Assembly (NCBI GenBank): GCA_029747585.1
Contig: JAPEVF010000022.1
Coordinates: 1 to 64,000, forward strand
Origin: Pleurotus djamor
Taxonomy: Eukaryota; Basidiomycota; Agaricomycetes; Agaricales; Pleurotaceae
DNA length: 64,000 bases
Direction of reading: 5' to 3'
A model generated the notes under the pieces. It was given only the letters and a program-made list of their open reading frames with translations, searched no databases and was not told the DNA's origin. Both the position numbers and the translations under genes were made by a program. This document shows positions 56,601 through 64,000 of the stretch, piece after piece (position 1 is the first letter of the stretch; each line of letters begins with the position of its first letter).

Positions 56601-56805
56601 CGTGCATTACGTAGCGATGGTGGATTGCCTTGATATCATGGCCATGCTTTGCGAAGCGGAACGTCAACAGGGCAACATGAGGACCACGACGCGACTTTAC
56701 CTCAGGAAGGTCAAGATAAGGGGAGCGATAGGCCAAGTTTCGTTCGAGTAGAGGGCTAGAAGTAGCCGACAAAGCCAGGCCAAAGAAAACAAGGAAGGAG
56801 TACAT
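53640..56805 (-). CDS. Secreted PhoD-type alkaline phosphatase/phosphodiesterase
   Basis: Metallophosphatase of the PhoD family. The ATG 56803-56805 starts a signal peptide (MYSFLVFFGLALSATSSP). Early exons hold SGDPFDTSVLLWTRAVPVSA and KYFFQFADC (Fn-like domain). Metal-binding stretches are ADLFVHLGDY, a DDHE-type motif region and IILAGDSHANW. Also seen are LGRELATIHDYRQRLAQYRT, GACFTDRKLAAVRAYHEWMP-like exons and AWDGYRANRARILNHLYDNK. The 3' end is built from small exons: VEFAGTAVTSGSSFGSGIAP, WSEGSFRGFFTLTISPTSLN, ATYFGMRNIS, NPNLDGFEMAQFTVLNG, then DVDACEGENKLHRPVAGGSV and a stop at 53640. More than 15 introns. It supplies phosphate from organic esters outside the cell. Exon edges in the middle are approximate. 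Confidence 0.82.
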
Positions 56806-57168
56806 CAGTGGTCCTGAACCTGGTACATAGTTGGGAGGTCTAGTTGGCTCAATTTAAAGGTTTGGCGAGGGCTCTAGATGGGTTCTCCACTCTGCGCACG
56901 TTCGCCATGTCGTCCATATGTCTCAGAAGATACCGTGACATAGATAATGCCAGCATAAAACTTCGCGATGTGGTGAAGAACCTCAAGTGGACTGGCTGTG
57001 AGAGCGCACGCCCAATTTTGCACAGAATCTTCACGTTGGTTGGATGGAGAAGTAATTACAAGAATAGACGATTCGCACGACCGGCGCATTCCAGCCTGGG
57101 GCCCGGTCAACATGGGTCACGATGATAGAAAAGAAAGAAGAAATATCGTGAACGAGGACGATCGAGAA

Positions 57169-57176
57169 TTCAGGAA
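57169..57176 (+). promoter_or_regulatory. Heat-shock element dimer (TTCnnGAA)
   Basis: TTCAGGAA, a tail-to-tail pair of the nGAAn unit bound by heat-shock factor, 132 bases upstream of the HSP60 start codon and immediately preceded by another GAA. Function is inferred. Confidence 0.45.
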
Positions 57177-57237
57177 CGCTTTGTTTGTCTCTGCTTGGTT
57201 TCAAGGCCAACGGGCTGGGAATTTTAAAATGTNCTCC

Positions 57238-57245
57238 GAAGGTTC
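57238..57245 (+). promoter_or_regulatory. Heat-shock element dimer (GAAnnTTC)
   Basis: GAAGGTTC, a head-to-head HSE pair 63 bases before the HSP60 start codon. Together with 57169-57176 it suggests heat-shock-factor control of HSP60. Confidence 0.45.
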
Positions 57246-57307
57246 TCTCTCCTTCCGTACTTCTTTTTTTTTCTTCCACTACCACCACCTCTTTCAACTC
57301 AAAAAAC

Positions 57308-59268
57308 ATGCATCGTTTGTCGGCCCCTTCCACTCGCGCTGCTCGTCGTGCAGCTGCGAAAGCCGCAGCACCCGTTTTGGCTCGTGGTGCCCACAAGGAG
57401 ATTCGGTTCTCCAATGAGGGCAGAGCCGCTATACTCAAGGGTGTAGATGTATTGGCCAATGCTGTCAGTGTAACACTCGGACCAAAAGGTTTCTGGCTTC
57501 AGCTACATCGCTCTGAGGACACAAGCTAACGCAAATTTGTTAGGACGCAATGTCATCATTGAACAGTCGTTCGGCGGACCCAAAATCACCAAAGGTGCGC
57601 TTTTGTCGACTCGACGCGTTGCATCCAAATTGACGCGTTTTAGATGGTGTCACTGTTGCGAAGTCCATTTCGCTCAAGGACAAATTTGAAAATCTCGGAG
57701 CTCGGTGAGTGTCCGTGGAGGAACTCGGAACGGGTGTTTGACTAAACATTGCAACCCTTAGTCTTGTTCAGGATGTTGCCCAAAAAACCAACGAAATTGC
57801 CGGTGACGGAACAACGACCGCAACTGTCCTTGCTCGCGCTATCTACGCTGAGGGTGTCAAGAACGTCGCCGCCGGTTGCAACCCTATGGACCTCCGAAGG
57901 GGGTCCCAGGCTGCCGTCGACAAAGTCGTCGAGTTCCTTTCTTCCAACGCCAAAACTATCACCACCACTGCCGAGATAGCCCAGGTCGCCACAATATCAG
58001 CCAACGGTGATACACATGTTGGAAACCTTATTGCCCAAGCCATGGAGAAAGTGGGGAAGGAGGGTGTTATTACCGTGAAGGAAGGTCGTACCATCGACGA
58101 TGAAATTGAGATCACTGAAGGCATGCGCTTCGATCGTGGCTTCATTTCTCCCTACTTCATCACCGACGTCAAGACGCAAAAGGTCGAATTCGAGAAGCCC
58201 CTCATTCTGCTTAGCGAGAAGAAGATTTCTTTGCTCCAAGATATCCTTCCCACTCTTGAAGCCGCTGCTCAAGCTCGCCGCCCATTGGTCATCATCGCGG
58301 AAGACATTGACGGCGAAGCCCTTGCCGCTTGTATCGTCAACAAATTGCGTGGTCAGCTACAGGTCGCTGCCGTCAAGGCGCCCGGGTTCGGCGACAACCG
58401 CAAGTCTATTTTGGGTGACCTTGCCATCCTCACAGGCGGTACCGTCTTCACGGACGAGCTTGACATCAAGCTCGAGCGTGCCACCCCTGATATGCTCGGT
58501 TCCACTGGCTCCATCACCATCACCAAAGATGACACCATTGTGCTCAACGGTGAAGGTTCGAAGGATAACATTCAAGCTCGCTGCGAACAGATTCGTGCCC
58601 TTATCTCCGACGCTTCCACGTCTGACTACGACCGCACGAAACTCCAAGAACGTTTGGCCAAGCTGAGTGGTGGTGTTGCCGTCATCAAGGTTGGTGGATC
58701 GAGTGAAGTCGAAGTCGGTGAAAAGAAAGACCGTTACGATGATGCCTTGAACGCCACTCGTGCTGCTGTGGAGGAAGGTATCCTACCCGGTGGTGGTGTC
58801 GCTCTACTGAAAGCAAGCTTGATGCTCGCCACCAGCTCTCCCGGTAGCACCTCGACCTCATCACCCACCTCCCCATCAGCCCAACCTATCCCTACTTCCA
58901 ACTTCGACCAAGACCTCGGTGTTGCCATCATCCGTCGCGCTATCACGAACCCAGCACGAACAATCCTCAAGAACGCAGGGGAGGAATCCTCTGTCATCGT
59001 GGGAACCCTTCTTTCACAGTACGGCGCTGAAGACAAGTTCACTTGGGGCTACGACGCCGCCAAGGGTGAATACGTTGACATGATCAAGGCTGGCATCGTA
59101 GATCCCTTGAAAGTTGTCCGAACAGCTCTGGTCGATGCTTCTGGTGTCGCGAGCTTGTTGACAACGAGTGAGTGCTGTGTCGTTGATGCTCCCGAGGAAG
59201 ATAAGCCAGCTGGTGGAATGGGTGGCATGCCTGGCATGGGAGGTATGGGCGGCATGGGAGGCTTCTAG
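57308..59268 (+). CDS. HSP60: Mitochondrial chaperonin HSP60
   Basis: Group I chaperonin that folds imported proteins in the matrix. The ATG 57308 codes the presequence [20 protein letters not shown]. Then [61 protein letters not shown] and the ATP-site motif [15 protein letters not shown]. The large last exon has [47 protein letters not shown] and [17 protein letters not shown]. The C-terminus is the mobile GGM tail ([17 protein letters not shown]). A Ser/Thr/Pro-rich insert of about 20 residues precedes [10 protein letters not shown]. Four short introns lie in the first 450 bases. HSE motifs are upstream. It is convergent with the glucan synthase gene. Confidence 0.97.
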
Positions 59269-59523
59269 TGGCCGACTTTCATTGGGCTCTCGATTACTAT
59301 AACCTATATCTATATGCTTGGTAGACATATGTATCTTATTCGCACATCATTTAGCTCATCTAATACGCATTGCAATCCCCACTCAGTACATTTCGACGTT
59401 CTAACTTGAGCCGTGGAGAGTGTAATATTTGCTGATACAATAAATAATGCGAGGAGTGTTCTATGATGTGTAATACAGTTGTCCGAGTGAAGGTGAAATC
59501 CATGGAGACTAGTGAACCATATT

Positions 59524-62500
59524 TTACGGCCGAGCTGAGGAGAATTGTAAGACAGCGCAATTCCTAGTAGCACACGACGCTCACCAAGTTGTTCTTTGCG
59601 ATAAAACCAAAAGTAACCCATAACAATAATCAACTGGGAAATGAGAGCAAGCCAGAATAGTGGAGACGCCATCGGGCTCCCTGAGCTTTCGTTAGCTGAC
59701 GTCGTTGCGGCCAAAGAGCGTAACGGACCTTTGATTCCATCAGAGAAGTCCCACTTGGCCGCGTCGGGGAAGACACTGCCAGGACCTATTCGATTCGGTG
59801 CAGTGGCTCTGGCGATCATGACGCAGATGGAGCCTATGATTTGGGAGAAAGCCAGCGTAGCACAAACGTGCAACCGTGAAAGCGTCTGCGGACCCAATAT
59901 CCCTTGAGCTGCCGGTATTACAAAAATGGAGGGTCAGGGGAAAACATACCTGAAGGAGGATCATGCCCAAGCCAACGCCCTGAATAGCATCGAGAACACC
60001 TAACCAAAGCCAGAGAGACACTCCCAAATATGGACCCCCACTTCCAGCCCATGGGATGTAAAGGGCTAACGATGATGTACCCCACAGCATCTGGAACAAG
60101 CTCAATTACGCTCCCGTGAGTTGAAGACAAAACAACCGACCTGACACCATCTTGGCGCTCCAAGACCAACTGCAAAGACAGGCAGAAGCCAAGTATGAGT
60201 CTTGCTGAACTGGGTGAGTACCAACATCATGCCAGCCCAAATTCCGATGAAGAAAAGAATGACAAGCATCAGGATCTGCCATTTCGGTATAGGAACCGAC
60301 CAAAGGAAGCCCCAGTTCCGACCGTATGGCTGTGATTTATTCATGAATCAATAAGCCATTGACGAGGGTACGACAAAGATAACTTACACCACTCAGCCAG
60401 TAATCTCGAAGGATCTCAGACGCAAGGAACCACAAGACGAGTTTCCGGCGGAAAAGTGTTTTCAAGAAGTGTGGAACTTTGGGAGGCGTTTGCCTATAAT
60501 ATTCTACCGCCATGTTATGATGTTACCAGCGTGCAAGGGTACAACATAACCACATACCTGGAAGACCATACAGCATGAGATAAGCAAAGATAAAGCTCAT
60601 GATTGCCAGGGGCCAGACGATAAGGACGATCCACCATGGAGGAACAACATCGTCTTGAGCTCCGTTCAGAGAGTTACCCCAATACCACAAAGCGGCGACC
60701 CAAATTTGTTGGGATCCTTGGACGACGCATGCTCGCAACGTCCACACTTCGGTAGCAGCACCCTAGGAAAATATTGAGATGGAGGGGTATCGTCTGGTGG
60801 AACAAAGAAAACATACAGCTTCCTCTCCGAAATTGAGACCAAAGAAAAGGAACGCCGCCGCGGATGCCACCGCGTAAGACCAAGTCGCGACGCTGGACAG
60901 TGCACGGTGAGCAGAAACGAGGGTAGGAGCCACGGATGGGAGTCCGATTAAAAAGAAGGCGAGGCCGAAGAATATCCAGGGTGCAGAGAGAACATAGACA
61001 GATGGCTTCAAGCGGAAGAGTGGATACCAAACAGACGATGCTGCGAGGAACACCGCACCAAGTACGTAGAGTTGCAGGTCATCTTGCCAATTCCGACCGG
61101 AAAGGAGGGTGATTTGGAAGCTCGTTGCGCTAAGCATCTGCATAAGGAAGGTGAATCATTTGGGACCTTCCGAGAGAGAGGAAGTGCTGACCTGGCCAAG
61201 TGCGATAACGATAGTGTAAAGTGGCCATCCACCAACTTCCCTTGCCATCAAGATTTGCAATCTAGTCATTATGATGGCATCCTGGGATCGATTCAGCGAT
61301 GTTTCGTAATCCAGGGCATGATTGTTCGGAGCTGACAACTGGGTGAGGGAGTCGGAGGGAGGTAAGAGGAGAAACAGCTCACAATCGGGACGAGAATATA
61401 GCGAAGAGGCTGTTCCACCAAAAACAGAGTCCCGGCGCGACGATATGATACTCGCTGCGCTGGACAGCTTGTTCTTGCGCACTTGACCGAAGAATGCTTC
61501 TTCGCTTTTCACGAGGTACCTTTCGATAGAAAGCTCGTGTTCGGAATTCTTAGCATTCAAGTGTTGCAACTTTTGGACAAATTCAGACGCAACACCGCCA
61601 TCGGCGTCAGTAAACTGTAGAACGGGATTAGGGAGGTTTCGACAAGTATCATCGAGAGACGTACTGAAGCAATAGCCTTGTTCAATGGGGAGTTGGACTT
61701 CTCGTCGACGATGGATGCAATGGATTCCGATGATTGAGCACGGGAATGGGCACCGAAGGGGCGAGCGGGTGCCAGATGGGCATCAACAAATGGATCCGGT
61801 ACACCCTTTTGTTCTCGAGCGATAACTCGATTGGCCTTTTCGAGGAAATCACCATATGCCTGAGGAGTTTCATTGATGGAGCTGGGCGCTCGCGAATGGG
61901 ACGAAAAATAATCTTCGTTGGAAGTATCCGTTTCAAATGAAGCTTTCCGACTACCAGGGCGAAGGAGAGGAGGTGCCATTAGGTGATCGCTTTGTGACAG
62001 ATTCTCTTGACTCCATTGTCCAGGAGAGCCTGGTGAATGGTGTCGACTCTCGGCTATGCTCTGTACATCCCAGTCCGGTTGCTGAGGATGCACCTGTGCA
62101 ACGGGGTCCCAATTATCGGAGTGTGCCATGAATTCGACACCACGTCCATCACAGTCAGCTTCACGCCAGGCATTCGGACCAGCTGCGTTACGGCTATTAG
62201 TGATGCTGCGCTTGTGGAAGTCCTCCATTCGCTGACGCCATTCAACAACCGGGAAGCGCTGAACAGCGGAACGGGCACGGAGAATGGCTCGCTCCTCTTC
62301 AGACGACCTCAGCGCCATTTTTACCGTTTTTGTCAGCTGGGATAACATGTGAGACGTTGCGGTTGACTCCACGGGATACCACTGCGGAAAAGATGAGAGG
62401 AAGTGATAGAAATAACAACCATGACTTACCCAGCCGGGCATTAGCCCTAAGCCGCCAAGACGACTACCAACACCAAGGGCACCTTTCCGACCAAACTCGA

Positions 62501-64000
62501 CAGCGACCAATCCGAAAGGCTCATCTCGAGAGGGTATCAGCGCGAAGTCAGCGCCGCTGAAAAGGAACGGAGGAAGAGCTGTAAATTCGGGCTTGGAAAA
62601 CACACGATCCGGGTGCATTTCCATCAACCGAGCTAACTTCTCTGCGGCAAAGCGTCCATATAGATCAATTACTGGACCCACGGCGATGAGCTGCACTGAA
62701 GGCCGTTTTGCCAACCTGGGTCATAGTTAGTGCACTGTCCTTCTATATGACTCACAAACTCACAAGGAAGGCATGATGTCAGCGATGAGATCGACTCCTT
62801 TTTGCTTAGACCAGCGACCGACGAAGACAAACAGGTCCGCATTTGGATCTTCTTTAATCCCAGCCCATGCTTGAGCTTGACGCTTTAGCTCTGGTCTTGC
62901 AGCTTCTGCACCCATATCAATTTTGACATCTTGAGCCCTGATCGGTGTTTCGTCCAAAGCAGCAATGTCCGTGGGATCAGGGTTGGGGAGGGAATCAACA
63001 TGTTTCAGGGTCCAAAGTGCAGGGTAGCGTGCCCAACTACGTTTGCCATACTTGTCCGAAACTCCAGCAACGCCGACACTTTTCTGGTGGACGCTGATGA
63101 ATGACGCAGCGGCGTGCAAGAGGTTGAAAGTGTTCCCGAATTGAACATACTTGGTGCAATGCTCTTTACTGATGTTGAAAGCCGAGCACACTTCTTTCAT
63201 CTCCTCTTTCGTCCTGAGTGGCCACAGACCCTGGAACTCGGCGTTGTGTAAGGAAAGGCAGACGGGGATGACCTTGGGCAAGAGATATATGGGAGCGAGG
63301 GCACCATGGTAGTCGTTGATGTGGTAAATATCAATAGTTGGGTGGCGTCGAATTGTCGCCGCGATAGCCTGGTTCCAAGTTGAGTAGAAGATCGCAGAGC
63401 TCAAGTCGTCCATGCGAGCCGGGTAAGGATCCGATTTGGTCTGAGCACGGAATACCGGGCTGTCGAGGATAACGTATGTGATGTTGTCCAAGACGTGTGT
63501 CTCAACTTCAATGAGGTAGGGTTCCCCGAAGATCGTGACTTCAATGGGATCAGCCGGTTCTCCAGCAGGGTAGTCGAGATCCTTAACCTTTGGGACGACC
63601 CAAACGAGATCAACATCCGTCATGGCCTTCCCCATCAAGCTCGACATCACGCCTAAGCCACCAATTTTGACCTTCATGGACCAATCGATGATTTCATACT
63701 CCAAAGTCGCAATGAGGACCTTTCTTCGCTTCTCCCTAATTTCGGGCCAACCGATCATCTCAGTGTTATGCTTGTGACCGAAAAGCTTTTCCGAGATGGG
63801 AGTGGGGTTCTTGAGTTCTGATACGGACTTGTTTCCGAAGGCACCAAAGATCGGTAGGTAATTGTTGTGATGAGTTTTCGCTTTGACTCCAAATTGATTG
63901 TACTTGATCCCATAGAACGACCACATAAAGACCACGACGGCAAGCGTTCCGCTGATGAGAGGAATCGAGAGAAGAAGGGCATACATGACGGCACCAACGG
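59524..64000 (-). CDS. AGS1: Cell wall alpha-1,3-glucan synthase (partial, 5' end outside window)
   Basis: Large plasma-membrane enzyme that makes alpha-1,3-glucan. The visible part starts in a transmembrane stretch ([20 protein letters not shown]) that separates the missing extracellular amylase-like domain from the cytosolic GT5 synthase domain. GT5 motifs: [73 protein letters not shown] and [21 protein letters not shown] Ser-rich linker follows ([20 protein letters not shown]). The C-terminus is a multi-pass membrane region: [60 protein letters not shown], and [21 protein letters not shown] final 50-nt intron (59535-59584) joins RKEQL to ARP and the stop, the usual short end of these synthases. 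Confidence 0.93.

Larger units (their letters stand above)
56806..57307. other. Divergent promoter region between the phosphatase and HSP60 genes
   Basis: 502 bases between start codons. The HSP60-proximal half contains two heat-shock-element dimers (57169-57176 and 57238-57245) and a pyrimidine-rich leader. A short minus-strand frame at 57031-57459 overlaps HSP60 exon 1 and is not a gene. One N lies at 57233. Confidence 0.5.

Noticed and set aside
1..64000. tRNA, rRNA, CRISPR array or biosynthetic gene cluster
   Set aside because: Intergenic regions were scanned by eye for B-box-like GGTTCGAANCC signals and spaced repeats; none had a credible tRNA fold context or array structure, and the neighbouring enzymes do not form a pathway.

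Overview
The window is nuclear DNA from a filamentous basidiomycete, most likely an Agaricomycete. The evidence is dense small genes on both strands, almost every gene split by short (about 45-100 nt) GT-AG introns, and fungal-specific families: AA9 lytic polysaccharide monooxygenases with a CBM1 domain, alpha-1,3-glucan synthase, a Zn2Cys6 regulator, a White Collar-2 type GATA/PAS protein and the DASH subunit Dad3. It is a draft sequence: single Ns are scattered, with a dense cluster at 42.2-45.6 kb. Gene models below were assembled by hand from reading frames and splice sites. Outer coordinates are start codon to stop codon and include introns.

Layout. 0-3.2 kb: two tandem AA9 LPMO genes on the minus strand, the first cut by the window edge, sharing promoter sequence as well as coding sequence. 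3.7-10.6 kb: a compact housekeeping block with two divergent pairs (VPS37/RRP40, EAF6/CWF19-like), the second running tail to tail into NOP12. 11.2-19.5 kb: an orphan zinc-finger protein, a Zn2Cys6 factor, isovaleryl-CoA dehydrogenase, inositol-pentakisphosphate 2-kinase and an AGC-type kinase. 19.5-22.3 kb: the only long gene-poor stretch, holding a 1.57-kb element with about 110-bp imperfect terminal inverted repeats. 22.3-28.7 kb: a BTB-like protein, DAD3, ARPC1, WC-2 and a short-chain dehydrogenase. 29.1-35.4 kb: a very long kinesin-4-like motor. 35.7-42 kb: CMR1/WDR76, a conserved unknown protein, a SAP-domain mitochondrial protein and a COA8 homologue. 42-51 kb: NUP133, histone H2B, a methyltransferase and a sphingoid-base kinase. 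51-59.3 kb: an HTD2-like dehydratase, a PRCC homologue, a secreted PhoD-type phosphatase and mitochondrial HSP60. 59.5-64 kb: the C-terminal two thirds or so of an alpha-1,3-glucan synthase running off the right edge.

Most neighbours are unrelated in function, as is usual in fungi. Links that can be drawn: the AA9 pair attacks plant polysaccharides outside the cell; glucan synthase builds the cell wall; several genes serve mitochondria (IVD, HSP60, HTD2-like, COA8, SAP protein); several serve chromosomes and the cell cycle (DAD3, kinesin, CMR1, H2B, EAF6). No biosynthetic cluster, CRISPR, tRNA or rRNA gene was seen. The features I would look at first are the inverted-repeat element with a possible spliced ORF, an 11-residue histidine-phased repeat in the kinesin tail, and the duplicated AA9 locus.
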